Positions 8,627 to 17,599 are shown, numbered from the stretch's first letter. The stretch is DNA of 64,000 nt from Pantoea coffeiphila (GCF_016909495.1 NZ_JAFBFW010000006.1:62001-126000); one strand, 5' to 3'. The notes: a model not told the origin generated them from the letters alone. Numbers and translations are program-made.

Positions 8627-8664
8627 TGCATTCAAAACATTGCTTTTAACTGACTTCAAATGCA
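8627..8664. promoter_or_regulatory. Putative operator motifs upstream of the GntR regulator
   Basis: TGCATTC at 8627 and AAATGCA at 8658-8664 flank an AT-rich stretch just upstream of the GntR gene. The same AAATGCA/TGCATTT heptamers recur in the two divergent promoter regions of the island, suggesting autoregulation by this regulator. Confidence 0.35.
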
Positions 8665-8681
8665 ATAATATTTGATAAGTT

Positions 8682-9599
8682 GTGACTATTCGGATGTTAG
8701 AAATGAAGATCAGTGCACTGACGGAACGCATCTCATTAAAAATTATTAGTTTGATTGATGCCGGTGATATTTTGGCTGGCTCTCACCTGAGCGTTCCTAA
8801 ACTCGCTGAAAACCTTGACGTTTCGCGCACCCCTGTACGTGAAGCATTAATGTTTCTCGAGCAGAAAGGGATTCTTGAGCAAAAACTCAATCGTGGTTTT
8901 TTTGTCAGTAATGACTATGCCCCACAGAAACGAGAAGAAGAATTAGTCCCGGATGGCCCCGATTTGCCAGAATATTACCAATTAGCCGAAGATTGGTTAC
9001 AGGACAAAATCGAAGCCGAAGTGACTGAGTTGTTTTTGATGAAGCGTTATGAACTGACCAAAAGCCAGCTATCAACGATTCTGGCGCGCGGAATTAGCGA
9101 AGGTTGGGTTGAGCGTAAACAAGGTTATGGCTGGCGTTTTTTACCCGTGGCCAAAACAAAAGCCGCTCTCGAACAGATTTTCAGCTTCCGCATGGTCATC
9201 GAACCGATGGCCATCCTTGAGCCGACTTTTAATGCGCCTCAGGAAAAAATAAACGACATTCGTCGCGAGCTTGAAATGTTACTGGAATCGGGCATTGAAC
9301 GCTTATCCCCGACTCAACTTCAGATAGCTGGCTATCGTTTCCATGAAACTATTATCAGCTTTTCAAACAATCCTTTTTTTGAAATTTCTCTTCGTAACGT
9401 CAACCGCATGCGTCGATTGATGGACTATCGCATCATGGATGACCGCAGCCGCTACTATGCCGAAGTTAAAGACCATATGCGTATTCTGGAGATGATTGAG
9501 GCCGGGCAACGTATAGAAGCGTCGTACACGATGAAGCAGCATCTTTATGTCGCGCTAGAGAACAAAAAACGGCGTCGGATAAGTGCTGAAGCAGAATGA
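8682..9599 (+). CDS. GntR-family transcriptional regulator with two winged-helix segments
   Basis: About 305 residues from the GTG at 8682; ATGs at 8694 and 8703 are equally plausible starts, none with a strong Shine-Dalgarno. The N-terminal winged helix is the GntR type: GDILAGSHLSVPKLAENLDVSRTPVREAL...LEQKGILEQ..NRGFFVS. A second helix-turn-helix-like block (DWLQDKIEAEVTELFLMKRYELTKSQL..ILARGISEGWVERKQGYGW) is followed by an FCD-like helical effector domain (SFRMVIEPMAILEP, FHETIISFSNNPFF, DHMRILEMIEAG). This double-winged arrangement is less common than plain FadR/FCD regulators. It opens the AT-richer catabolic island and is the likely master regulator. Confidence 0.85.
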   Translation: MTIRMLEMKISALTERISLKIISLIDAGDILAGSHLSVPKLAENLDVSRTPVREALMFLEQKGILEQKLNRGFFVSNDYAPQKREEELVPDGPDLPEYYQLAEDWLQDKIEAEVTELFLMKRYELTKSQLSTILARGISEGWVERKQGYGWRFLPVAKTKAALEQIFSFRMVIEPMAILEPTFNAPQEKINDIRRELEMLLESGIERLSPTQLQIAGYRFHETIISFSNNPFFEISLRNVNRMRRLMDYRIMDDRSRYYAEVKDHMRILEMIEAGQRIEASYTMKQHLYVALENKKRRRISAEAE

Positions 9600-9600
9600 A

Positions 9601-9628
9601 AAAAGGCTCACCCGGTGAGCCTTTTTTG
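9601..9628. terminator. Bidirectional terminator between GntR gene and CitMHS carrier
   Basis: Perfect stem GGCTCACC / GGTGAGCC with A-run before and T-run after, so it works on both strands for the two convergent genes. Confidence 0.9.
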
Positions 9629-9630
9629 TA

Positions 9631-10968
9631 TCAACTGGCGGATGAATATATTGGGTACAGTCCAAGTAGTAGTCCCGATCCCAGGAAAATCATGCACAGC
9701 AGGAATGCCCATTTAAAGGTGTACTTCTGATGATCGCTGAACTCAACACCTGCCAGACCGACCAACAGATAAGTCGAAGCCACAAGAGGGCTCAACAGAT
9801 GCACGGGTTGTCCCACAAGTGAAGCCCTGCCGATTTCTGCTGCCGTAATGCCATAGACCTTTGCTGCTTCTGCCAACACCGGCAGTAAGCCGTAATAGAA
9901 GGCGTCATTCGACATAAAGAACGTACCCGGTAAGCTGATCAGCGCGGTAATCGGAGCAAGGTAAGGTCCCCACGCATCAGGTAATACGTTAAGCAACGTA
10001 CCTGACATCGCCGTAACCATTCCCGTGCCAGAAAGAATACCGGCGAAGATACCGGCAGCCAGGAAAATGGAGGTCTGATTAAGCGCTGCCGGCGCGTGGG
10101 CTGCGATGCGTTGGCGTTGTGCATCCAGATGCGGATAGTTGATCAGCAACGCAATGGCAAATGCGACCATAAACAGGACTGACAGGGGCAGAAGTTCCAT
10201 CACAAGCGATGCCATTAATACAATCGTTAGGGCCGCATTCAGCCAGAACAGTTTTGGTCTGCGCAGTTCCTCATTCACATCATTAATGGCTGGCAGATAG
10301 CTCTCGGCATCCTCTTCCATCACTGAACCGTTACCCTTCGTTTGAATACTGAGCTTACCCAGGCGGCGACGTTCACGAATCCCGATATACCAGGAAAGCA
10401 CCAGTACGCCGACAAGGCCGCACAGCATGGTGGGAATGAGCGGGATAAACAATTCGCTGGATTCAACTTTCAACGATGCCGACACGCGCGCCAGCGGTCC
10501 ACCCCAGGGAAGAAGATTTGTCACGCTGCCTGACAGGAACACCACACAGGTTAGCGCCAGCGGATCGAGGCGAATACGTTTGAACAGCGGCAGCATCGCG
10601 GTGACACAGATCATATAGGTCGTTGAACCATCGCCGTCCAGCGAAACCATCGCCGCCAGTAATGCCGTACACATAACGGCCTTTACGGGATCGCCATTAA
10701 TGATTTTCAGGAAGAAACGGATTATGGGATCAAATAAACCGGTATCAAACATGGTGCTGAAATATAGTATCGCGAATATTACCATTATGGCCGTGGGAGC
10801 CACTTTTTTCAGTCCGTCGATCATCATGCCGCCCATTTCACCGCCGAAACCTGCAATGATGGCAAAGATAATGGGAATAAGTGTTAATGCAACCAGTGCG
10901 GAAAGTCTTTTGGTCATAATCAGGATCATAAAGACCACGATCATGCCGTAACCCAGAAAAGAGAGCAT
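9631..10968 (-). CDS. CitMHS-family carboxylate transporter (first copy)
   Basis: 445 residues, about 11-12 membrane segments. The family is represented by Bacillus CitM/CitH (citrate with divalent metal, proton symport). Typical landmarks are SLDGDGSTTYMICVTAMLPL, SVTNLLPWGGPLARV, NYPHLDAQRQRI, a second inverted half with AAGIFAGILSGTGM and the segment FFMSNDAFYYGLLPVLAEAA plus SLVGQPVHLLSPLVAS. It probably imports the polycarboxylate or sugar-acid substrate of the island. Second gene of an SDR-CitMHS operon, 74 bases after the SDR gene; the Shine-Dalgarno GGAGG is directly preceded by a perfect palindrome. Confidence 0.9.
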   Translation of the reverse strand: MLSFLGYGMIVVFMILIMTKRLSALVALTLIPIIFAIIAGFGGEMGGMMIDGLKKVAPTAIMVIFAILYFSTMFDTGLFDPIIRFFLKIINGDPVKAVMCTALLAAMVSLDGDGSTTYMICVTAMLPLFKRIRLDPLALTCVVFLSGSVTNLLPWGGPLARVSASLKVESSELFIPLIPTMLCGLVGVLVLSWYIGIRERRRLGKLSIQTKGNGSVMEEDAESYLPAINDVNEELRRPKLFWLNAALTIVLMASLVMELLPLSVLFMVAFAIALLINYPHLDAQRQRIAAHAPAALNQTSIFLAAGIFAGILSGTGMVTAMSGTLLNVLPDAWGPYLAPITALISLPGTFFMSNDAFYYGLLPVLAEAAKVYGITAAEIGRASLVGQPVHLLSPLVASTYLLVGLAGVEFSDHQKYTFKWAFLLCMIFLGSGLLLGLYPIYSSAS

Positions 10969-10980
10969 AAAAGCCTCCTA

Positions 10981-11000
10981 CGCATATATTGCTATATGCG
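10981..11000. promoter_or_regulatory. Perfect palindrome upstream of the CitMHS gene
   Basis: CGCATATA - TTGC - TATATGCG, 8-bp perfect arms, 12-31 bases upstream of the CitMHS ATG and abutting its Shine-Dalgarno. It could be an operator or an RNA hairpin that tunes translation of the carrier. Confidence 0.5.
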
Positions 11001-11042
11001 TAATTAAATGAATTGTCGTTGTAAAAAGCGTGAGGTGGCTTA

Positions 11043-11786
11043 TTAACTCATATGCATTCCGCCATTGAGGGAGAAATTAGCCCCGGTAGCATAGCCGGCT
11101 TCATCTGATGCCAGCCAGGCGCAAATCGAAGCGATTTCTTTTGGCGAGCCCAAACGGCGTACGGGTATTTCCTGCACGATTTTATCGATGACCTGCACCG
11201 GCGTGACGGTTTTCAGCTTACTTGTCGCAAGATAACCCGGTGAGACCGTGTTAACGGTAACGCCGCGCGCGGAAACTTCACGGGCCAGTGCTCGGGTGAA
11301 ACCACGCACGGCATATTTCGCGGTAGAGTAGTTTACCTGCCCGATCGTGCCGACCTGAGCGTTCAGGGAAGAAATATTGATTATTCTACCCCAACCTCGA
11401 GCCATCATTCCGTCTACCACCTGACGCGTTACGTTGAATAATGAGTTCATGTTGATGTCGATGACTGCTTTCCATTCCGGAGGCTGCATGTCGCGAAATA
11501 AAACATTGCGAGCCGTTCCAGAGTTATTAATAAGCACGTCAACTTCGCCAACGTCAGCACGGATTTTTTCAAAAGCTTTAACGGTAGAATCCCAGTCTGC
11601 AACATTGCCTTCAGATGCAATAAAATCGAAGCCTAATTTTTTATTATCATCAAGCCAGCTTTGTTTTCTTTTTGAGTCTGGCCCGCAACCAGCAATTACC
11701 TTAAAACCATCTTGAGCTAATCGACGGCAGATCGCAGTTCCAAGACTGCCCATACCGGATGTCACATAAGCAATACGTTGGGTCAT
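11043..11786 (-). CDS. Short-chain dehydrogenase/reductase (PhaB/FabG-like)
   Basis: 247 residues, the classical SDR size. The cofactor loop is TSGMGSLGTAICRRLA; NNSGTARN, NISSLNAQVGTIGQVNYSTAKYAVRGF (catalytic Ser, Tyr, Lys) and VSPGYLATS follow. The composition is closest to acetoacetyl-CoA reductases that use NADPH, but in this context the substrate may be a hydroxy or keto acid. I chose the ATG at 11786 because GGAG and AAGGG stand right in front; the frame is open 41 codons further upstream without supporting features. Divergent from the lactonase gene and probably co-transcribed with the CitMHS gene. Confidence 0.9.
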   Translation of the reverse strand: MTQRIAYVTSGMGSLGTAICRRLAQDGFKVIAGCGPDSKRKQSWLDDNKKLGFDFIASEGNVADWDSTVKAFEKIRADVGEVDVLINNSGTARNVLFRDMQPPEWKAVIDINMNSLFNVTRQVVDGMMARGWGRIINISSLNAQVGTIGQVNYSTAKYAVRGFTRALAREVSARGVTVNTVSPGYLATSKLKTVTPVQVIDKIVQEIPVRRLGSPKEIASICAWLASDEAGYATGANFSLNGGMHMS

Positions 11787-11904
11787 ACCCTTCTCCCAGA
11801 TACATTTTATTAACGGTTGTTCACTATCTGTTAACAGTAAGCGGTGAGCAGGGAATTTCTGCAATGTGGGTTTGCTGAAATTGTGAGCGAGATCGTTCAT
11901 TTTG

Positions 11905-11928
11905 TGCATTTGAAGTTAATTAAATGCA
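11905..11928. promoter_or_regulatory. Inverted TGCATTT / AAATGCA motif pair
   Basis: TGCATTT (11905-11911) and AAATGCA (11922-11928) form a 7-bp inverted repeat in the divergent promoter region between the SDR and lactonase genes. Likely regulator-binding site of the island. Confidence 0.45.
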
Positions 11929-12033
11929 AATAATCTTTATGGGATCAAAATTTTCCCACCATGGAAGGTCTTTTAAAGGCCGGAAATACGCAGTGTTTTA
12001 TGGTTTTGACTAAAAAGTTGCGACTTTGATCAC

Positions 12034-12070
12034 TTTGCATTTTTTGCACTTGTGTAATTATAAATGCAAA
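12034..12070. promoter_or_regulatory. Inverted TTTGCATTT / AAATGCAAA motif pair
   Basis: Perfect 9-bp arms at 12034-12042 and 12062-12070, ending directly before the AAGGAG of the lactonase gene. Position over the promoter/5' leader suggests repression. Confidence 0.5.
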
Positions 12071-12084
12071 TAAAGGAGTGTGTT

Positions 12085-13179
12085 ATGGCAAGTTTTGCAT
12101 ATGTTGGCTGCCGCACGTCAACCTGGCGCGGCGCAAGAGGTAAAGGTATTGAGGTTTTTCACATTACGGATTCTGGTGCATGGCAGCATGTGCAGTGCAT
12201 AGCGTCAGTACAGGAAAATCCTTCATGGCTAACGTTAGACCCAGGGCGTAAACGTTTGTATGCATTGCATGGGGATGGCGATCGTGTCGCGGTGTACGAT
12301 CGTAATGAGAACACCGGCCTGCTGACATTAGTCAGCGATCAAACCACTGGACCTCGCCACCGCAATCCAGCGCTTGACCCACAGCGTAGGAACAATCCGG
12401 TCGGTAGTTCACTGACGCCAGACAATGCCGTGCTGCTGATCGCGAATCATGAAGGCGGCAATATCGCTGCGTTAACAATTGAGCCTGATGGCCTGGCCGC
12501 GCCATCACATCTGGCCTTTGTTGAGGGGCATCCGCAGGATGACGTTCAGTCACTTTCACGACCGCATGAAATTGTTTTTGCGCCAGGGAGCGCGCTTTTT
12601 GCTGTTCCGATGCAGGGACGTCCCGCTGGCAATGGCATCGACATGGTACGACTCTATCGCTGGAACGGAATCCAGTCTGAGTTATCTGACGAGGTGCAAC
12701 TGGCTGAGGGGAGTTGGCCTCGCCACGTTGATTTTCATCCCAGCGGACAATGGCTGTATGGCGTCAGCGAACTCAGTAGCACTGTCAGCGTATTCGCGGT
12801 GGATTTAACACTGGGTAAGTTAACGCTGATCCAGACCCTTTCTGCATTGCCAGAAGGTTACACCGCGCGCAGCGATGCAAGTGAGATAGAGGTACATCCT
12901 TCTGGTCGTTTTCTCTATGTCGCCAATCGCGGTCATGACAGCATCGCAATATTCGCGATAGATGCACAAAACGGTACGCTTGCGCCACTTAGCTGGGTGC
13001 CTTGCGGTGGAAAAACGCCTCGTTTCACCACGCTATCGCCTGACGGCAAGCAGTTTTATAGCGCCAACGAAGATTCAGATACTATTCAGGTCTTCAATGT
13101 AGATCTCAGCAGCGGTATGTTGATAAAAACCAATATCGTTATTGAAGCAGCCAGTCCAACCTGCATTTGCTTTGTCTGA
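12085..13179 (+). CDS. Lactonase family protein, seven-bladed beta-propeller (Pgl/YbhE-like)
   Basis: 364 residues without signal peptide. Repeated blade motifs are visible: LDPGRKRLYALHGDGDRVAVY, LTPDNAVLLIANHEGGN, FHPSGQWLYGVSELSSTVSVF, VHPSGRFLYVANRGHDSIAIF and LSPDGKQFYSANEDSDTIQVF. This is the family of E. coli 6-phosphogluconolactonase YbhE and of carboxymuconate cyclases. In this context it more likely opens or closes a lactone of the island's acid substrate than works in the pentose phosphate pathway. The start has AAGGAG 7 bases upstream; an in-frame ATG at 12064 lies inside the operator motif and is less likely. Confidence 0.88.
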   Translation: MASFAYVGCRTSTWRGARGKGIEVFHITDSGAWQHVQCIASVQENPSWLTLDPGRKRLYALHGDGDRVAVYDRNENTGLLTLVSDQTTGPRHRNPALDPQRRNNPVGSSLTPDNAVLLIANHEGGNIAALTIEPDGLAAPSHLAFVEGHPQDDVQSLSRPHEIVFAPGSALFAVPMQGRPAGNGIDMVRLYRWNGIQSELSDEVQLAEGSWPRHVDFHPSGQWLYGVSELSSTVSVFAVDLTLGKLTLIQTLSALPEGYTARSDASEIEVHPSGRFLYVANRGHDSIAIFAIDAQNGTLAPLSWVPCGGKTPRFTTLSPDGKQFYSANEDSDTIQVFNVDLSSGMLIKTNIVIEAASPTCICFV

Positions 13180-13183
13180 CAGT

Positions 13184-13213
13184 AAACCGGTCAGCTCAGG
13201 CTGGCCGGTTTTT
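13184..13213. terminator. Terminator between lactonase and LysR genes
   Basis: AAACCGG-T-CAG / CTG-G-CCGGTTT stem followed by T-run on the plus strand and preceded by A-run, so probably bidirectional. It overlaps the end of the convergent LysR gene. Confidence 0.8.
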
Positions 13214-14143
13214 ACGATCTTCTCTGCCATCCTCAATCTCGCATCCTTTCGCGGGCATAAGGCTTTTGATCAAGGTCTTAACCGAAGGAGAAGCATGTGC
13301 GTATTTTTTTACCCCGACTAACAGCTCTCTGCTTGCCCAGGTTTCTGCCAATGGGATGCCTCTGACCCCGTTGTGCAGGGCGGCCGGAGAGATCTCATTA
13401 ACCGGCAGAATGGCGATGCCAAGCTGATGGCTGACAAGCTCCGCCATTGACACAAAACTGCTGACGCGTAGCCCAATATTGAGTGTTTTTCCCAGCTTGC
13501 GTGCTTCCCTGTCAAGAATATGGCTAACCGCACTATCACGATGGGGGCCGATTATCTTTTCATCGATGATATCGGTGAGTGTAAGGGACGCACTTTCCGC
13601 TAACGGGTGACCGGGCCATACCATCACCGCCAGATGATCCTGTTGCCAGGGCCAGACTTCGATGCCCAATGACGGCGTCCAACTGGAGAAAATCCCCACG
13701 TCAGCACTGCCTTCCAGCAATCCCTGCACCACGCTGATGCCGGTATGTTCTTCAATATCAATATCGGTTTGAGGATAATTTCCCAAAAATTGCCCAATTG
13801 CCTTCGGCAGACAGTGCATCAGGGCGGCTGAAATGGTGTAGATACGAATATGGCCACGTACGCCTGCAGCATAATCGCTTAACTCTTCTTCCATTTGTTC
13901 CAGATTGCGAAAAACCTGGCGGGCGTGATAAAGCAAAGAGTGTCCGGCTGGTGTCAGTTCAATTCCGCGCGGCAGTCGCAGCATCAGCTGCGTTCCAACC
14001 TGTTGTTCCAGTTCGGCAACGCGTTTACTCACCGCCGAGACAGCGGTGTGTTTGCGGTGTGCCGCACGCGTCAGGTTCTGCTCTTCTGCAACGGCCACAA
14101 AGATTGATAACGAAACAAGGTCATAACGCATTGGGCTATCCAC
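13196..14143 (-). CDS. LysR-family transcriptional regulator
   Basis: 315 residues. The N-terminal helix-turn-helix reads LSIFVAVAEEQNLTRAAHRKHTAVSAVSKRVAELEQQVGTQLMLRLPRGIELTPAG, followed by a periplasmic-binding-like effector domain (IRIYTISAAL, LLEGSADVGIFSS, HQLGIAILPV). It is the last gene of the seven-gene minus-strand operon: a GTG start at 14143 follows directly after the aconitase stop, and an ATG at 14131 is an alternative. Being co-transcribed with the enzymes it probably senses a pathway intermediate. Confidence 0.9.
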   Translation of the reverse strand: MDSPMRYDLVSLSIFVAVAEEQNLTRAAHRKHTAVSAVSKRVAELEQQVGTQLMLRLPRGIELTPAGHSLLYHARQVFRNLEQMEEELSDYAAGVRGHIRIYTISAALMHCLPKAIGQFLGNYPQTDIDIEEHTGISVVQGLLEGSADVGIFSSWTPSLGIEVWPWQQDHLAVMVWPGHPLAESASLTLTDIIDEKIIGPHRDSAVSHILDREARKLGKTLNIGLRVSSFVSMAELVSHQLGIAILPVNEISPAALHNGVRGIPLAETWASRELLVGVKKYAHASPSVKTLIKSLMPAKGCEIEDGREDRKNRPA

Positions 14144-16792
14144 TCATTGGTCCAGGGTTTGCTGAATAACATACGGCAAAATGCCACCGTGGCGCAGATA
14201 TCGCAGCTCCTGCTGCGAATCAATAACGGCGAGCAGGCTAATTTGGGCCAGTAGCTCGCCATCGCGGTGGATATACATCCAGAGCGGATTATTGCCGGGC
14301 TGCAGCGATTCTAACCCAGTGAAATCCAATTTTTCACTGCCATCCATGTCAGGTAAGCGTTCAGCTTCCCCGTCCACAAAATGCAGCGGCAGAATCCCCA
14401 TACCGATGAGATTGGTGCGATGGATACGCTCAAAGCTTTTTGCCACCACCGCTTTCACGCCCATTAATGCCTGAGCTTTGGCTGCCCAATCCCGACTGGA
14501 GCCAGCGCCGTAACGCTCGCCGGCAAACACGACTAACGGCAAATCTCTGGCCAACCAACTCTGCGCAGCTTCATAAGCGGGCAAAATCTGTTGGTGTCCA
14601 ACATCCCAGGCAAAACCGCCGCCGCCGCGTCGGTCTTCGGGCAACAGGCGATTTGCCAGTGCTTTATTAGTGAATGCACCGCGTACCATCACTTCATGAT
14701 TGCTGCGGCGTGTAGAATAAAGATTCAGGTCCTGGGGATCTTCATGGCGGTCTAACAGCCATTTTCCCGCCAGGCTGCTGGCGGGAATCGCGCCAGCGGG
14801 TGAGATGTGGTCGGTCGTCACGTCATCACCAAACCACAGGAAAGCGTGCGCGCCGCGAAGCGTTAAAGGCTCATTCGCGTTTCGCGGCAACTTATTCAGA
14901 TATCCCGGACGACGCAGATAAGTTGATGAATCTTCCCACTGATAGAGAACGCTACCCGGTGCGGTAATCCGTTGCCAGTGAGGTGTGCCCTGCCAGATGA
15001 CGTCACGACGCTTAACGTAGAAGTCTCGCTTCATAATTTTTTCGACCCAAAGCTGCACTTCTTCTTGGCCTGGCATTAAATCGCGCATGTAAACCGGCCG
15101 TTGGTCTTCATCAATTCCCAATGGAGCCTTGAGCATGTCGTGCGACATATGACCTGCCAACGCCCAGGCGATCACCAGAGCAGGAGATGTCAGGTAGCCG
15201 TGGCCAAGACTGGGATTAACGCGGCGTGGGAAGTTACGGTTGCCGGACAACACGCACACCGCCTGAAGCCCATCATTAACCAGTTCTTCCATCGCCGGTT
15301 GAAGTGCACCTGAGCTACCAATACAGGTCATGCAGCCATAACCGGCAACGTCATAACCGACTTTTCCAAGCTCATCCAGCAGCCCGGATTCACCAAGATA
15401 ATCAGTCACAGCACGTGAACCCGGTGAAAACGAGGTTTTGACCCAAGGCTTCGGTTTTAATCCATGACGTGCGGCATTACGAGCGAAGAGCGCCGCCTGT
15501 ACCACCAACCACGGATTGGCTGTCGTAGTGCAACTGGTGATGGCAGCAATGGCAATCGCTCCTTGATGAATGGGCTCAGGATAAGCGTCATGCGCCCAGC
15601 TACGCGCCTGAGCTTGAACGGAGATACTTTGTGTAAAGCTTTCGGCAGCATGACTTAAGGCGATCTGCTGATGCGGATTCACCGGCCCGGCCATACTCGG
15701 CTCAATGGTGCCAAGATCCAGCTCAATAAGCTGCGTGAATATAGGTTGCGGTATTTCCGGGCTGCACCAAAGATGCTGTGCCTGCATATAGCCGGTAATC
15801 AGCGCCTGTTTCTCTTCACTTCTTCCGGTCATGCAGACATAGTCTGCACTGCACCGATCAAAGGGGAAAAAAACCACCGTAGCGCCGTATTCTGGGGCCA
15901 TATTGGCGATGGTTGCGCGAGACTCAAGCGGTAGCAGATGAAGTGAAGGTCCGGTGAATTCAACGAATTTCCCTACAACACCCTGTTCGCGCAGTAGGCG
16001 GGTAACGTGCAGCGCCAGATCGCTGTCACTCACGTCAGCAGACAGTTTCCCTGACAGGGATATACCAATCACTTCAGGAAAACGTAGCGTCACCGGTTCA
16101 CCGAGTAAGGCTGCCTGACCTTCAAGTCCGCCAACGCCCCAGCCAAGAATACCCAGCGCGTTAATCATCGGCGTATGGCTGTCGGTAGCAATCATGTAAT
16201 CCGCATGCAGCAGCGGAATAGCGTCACGCTCATCAACGGTAACCACCTCGGCTATCGCTTCAAGATTCATCAGATGAATGATGCCTGTTCCGGGAGGAAT
16301 GACACGGAAATTATCCAGGCTTTGCTCTGCCCAACGTATGAAACGATAGCGTTCAGCATTGCGGCGGAAATCGAATTGTAGATTTTCCTCCAGTGCGTTA
16401 GATGATGCGTAGCTTTCAACAATCACTGAATGATCGATAGTCAGCACTGCCGGAATAAGCGGATTAATGGCGCGGGCATCGCCACCCAGCTCAGCCGTCA
16501 GATCGCGCATTGCGGCGAAATCCGCTAACGCTGGCAGGCAGGTTGTGTCATGGAACATCAGGCGATCGGGATAAAACCCCACTTCTTCGTAAGCGGCTTC
16601 TCCTGACAGCATGCGAAGAAATCCGGGCAGCGTATCCGGCGAGCGTAACGCGACGTTCTCAAGCAGAATTCGCAAGCTGTAAGGCATCTGCTGCAGTTTT
16701 TCCAGCGATATCAGACGACTTAAATCGATGAAGTGATAGTTGCAGCCGTTTATGATTAACTCAGAGCGTTCCAGAGATAAGGGCAATGTCAT
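14144..16792 (-). CDS. Aconitase-superfamily hydratase (AcnA-like paralogue)
   Basis: 882 residues, the size of AcnA. The 4Fe-4S cysteines are present: SCTTTANP and GYGCMTCIG. Other landmarks are VLTIDHSVIVESY, IATDSHTPMINALGILGWGVGG, the swivel-domain DDVTTDHISPAGAIP and FAGERYGAGSSRDWAAK. Family members hydrate/dehydrate citrate, methylcitrate, homoaconitate and related hydroxy acids. Because it is embedded in a dedicated operon it is more likely a specialised dehydratase/isomerase than the housekeeping aconitase; in several conserved places it departs from AcnA (for example TTTANP for the usual TNTSNP). A Shine-Dalgarno GGAAGG precedes the ATG. Confidence 0.9.
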   Translation of the reverse strand: MTLPLSLERSELIINGCNYHFIDLSRLISLEKLQQMPYSLRILLENVALRSPDTLPGFLRMLSGEAAYEEVGFYPDRLMFHDTTCLPALADFAAMRDLTAELGGDARAINPLIPAVLTIDHSVIVESYASSNALEENLQFDFRRNAERYRFIRWAEQSLDNFRVIPPGTGIIHLMNLEAIAEVVTVDERDAIPLLHADYMIATDSHTPMINALGILGWGVGGLEGQAALLGEPVTLRFPEVIGISLSGKLSADVSDSDLALHVTRLLREQGVVGKFVEFTGPSLHLLPLESRATIANMAPEYGATVVFFPFDRCSADYVCMTGRSEEKQALITGYMQAQHLWCSPEIPQPIFTQLIELDLGTIEPSMAGPVNPHQQIALSHAAESFTQSISVQAQARSWAHDAYPEPIHQGAIAIAAITSCTTTANPWLVVQAALFARNAARHGLKPKPWVKTSFSPGSRAVTDYLGESGLLDELGKVGYDVAGYGCMTCIGSSGALQPAMEELVNDGLQAVCVLSGNRNFPRRVNPSLGHGYLTSPALVIAWALAGHMSHDMLKAPLGIDEDQRPVYMRDLMPGQEEVQLWVEKIMKRDFYVKRRDVIWQGTPHWQRITAPGSVLYQWEDSSTYLRRPGYLNKLPRNANEPLTLRGAHAFLWFGDDVTTDHISPAGAIPASSLAGKWLLDRHEDPQDLNLYSTRRSNHEVMVRGAFTNKALANRLLPEDRRGGGGFAWDVGHQQILPAYEAAQSWLARDLPLVVFAGERYGAGSSRDWAAKAQALMGVKAVVAKSFERIHRTNLIGMGILPLHFVDGEAERLPDMDGSEKLDFTGLESLQPGNNPLWMYIHRDGELLAQISLLAVIDSQQELRYLRHGGILPYVIQQTLDQ

Positions 16793-16883
16793 ACAAACCT
16801 TCCGTTACCGCATTTGTTTTTATGTTCTTGAAGGGATAACGATGACAGGAGAGAAAAGGAATGAAAATTGAACGTTTGATAAG

Positions 16884-16910
16884 ATAGCGTTCTCCAAAAG
16901 AGAACGCTAT
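16884..16910 (-). repeat. Perfect hairpin between two operon genes
   Basis: ATAGCGTTCTC / GAGAACGCTAT, 11-bp perfect stem with a 5-base loop, in the 129-base gap between the solute-binding-domain gene and the aconitase gene. No T-run follows on either strand, so an RNA processing or stability element is more likely than a terminator. Confidence 0.6.
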
Positions 16911-16921
16911 TGTCGGAATGA

Positions 16922-17599
16922 TTACTCGGAAAAATGGCGCTCAATGATGCACTGAACGGAGCCATCCTGCTGCCATTGCGTTAAAAGCTCAGTTATTTTT
17001 CCATGTAAATCAGTGTTTTTATGCGGCACGCAAATCGCCTGATTAATTTGTCCAAAGTTATCAGGCAAAACCCGAAAGCCCTGATTTTCCCGTGCTGCAC
17101 GCTCAAGTGGCTGGCGAATTCCAGCAGCCATATCGCCTTCTCCGTTAAGAAACGCATCAATCGCCGCCTGAGAAGAACCGAGCCGATTGAGCGTGGCATG
17201 CTGCAATTCGCGAGAAAGCTGCAGATCGTAGGCTGCCCCTTTACCCACATTTATGACGACACCTTCTCTATCCATTTGCTCCACGCTTCGCCAGTGGCTG
17301 TCAGCTTTGACCATCACTGTGCCCTGAATCGCGATATAAGGCTGAGTAAAACGCAGCACCTCTTCACGTTTTGGATCGACCGCGAGGAACGCAATGTCCC
17401 AGACGTCTTGCAGCGCGTCATCAACGACGTTGCCTGCGGTGTGGTAAGTAACGAAATCTGCAACGGTATTCAGCGTAGCGGCAATTCGATTGGCAATTTC
17501 AACAGTCATGCCGCCCGCCGACCCGTCTGGCAATACTTTTGCCAGAACAGCGTTACCGAGATTGATAGCGAAACGTAAAGGGCTAGCGCTGGCTGGCAT
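16922..17599 (-). CDS. Solute-binding-protein family 3 domain protein without signal peptide
   Basis: 225 residues with the PBP2/amino-acid-binding fold pattern: LRFAINLGNAVLAKV, GGMTVEIANRIA, WDIAFLAVDPKREEVLRFTQPYIAIQGTVMV, GVVINVGKGAAYDLQLSREL, INQAICVPHKNTDLHGKITELL. The start at 17599 is set by GGAGG seven bases upstream and overlaps the end of the MFS gene by 17 bases. There is no N-terminal hydrophobic stretch, and no ABC permease or ATPase lies nearby, so it is probably cytoplasmic. Some members of this fold are enzymes (for example cyclohexadienyl dehydratase), so an enzymatic or chaperone role is possible. Confidence 0.85.
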   Translation of the reverse strand: MPASASPLRFAINLGNAVLAKVLPDGSAGGMTVEIANRIAATLNTVADFVTYHTAGNVVDDALQDVWDIAFLAVDPKREEVLRFTQPYIAIQGTVMVKADSHWRSVEQMDREGVVINVGKGAAYDLQLSRELQHATLNRLGSSQAAIDAFLNGEGDMAAGIRQPLERAARENQGFRVLPDNFGQINQAICVPHKNTDLHGKITELLTQWQQDGSVQCIIERHFSE

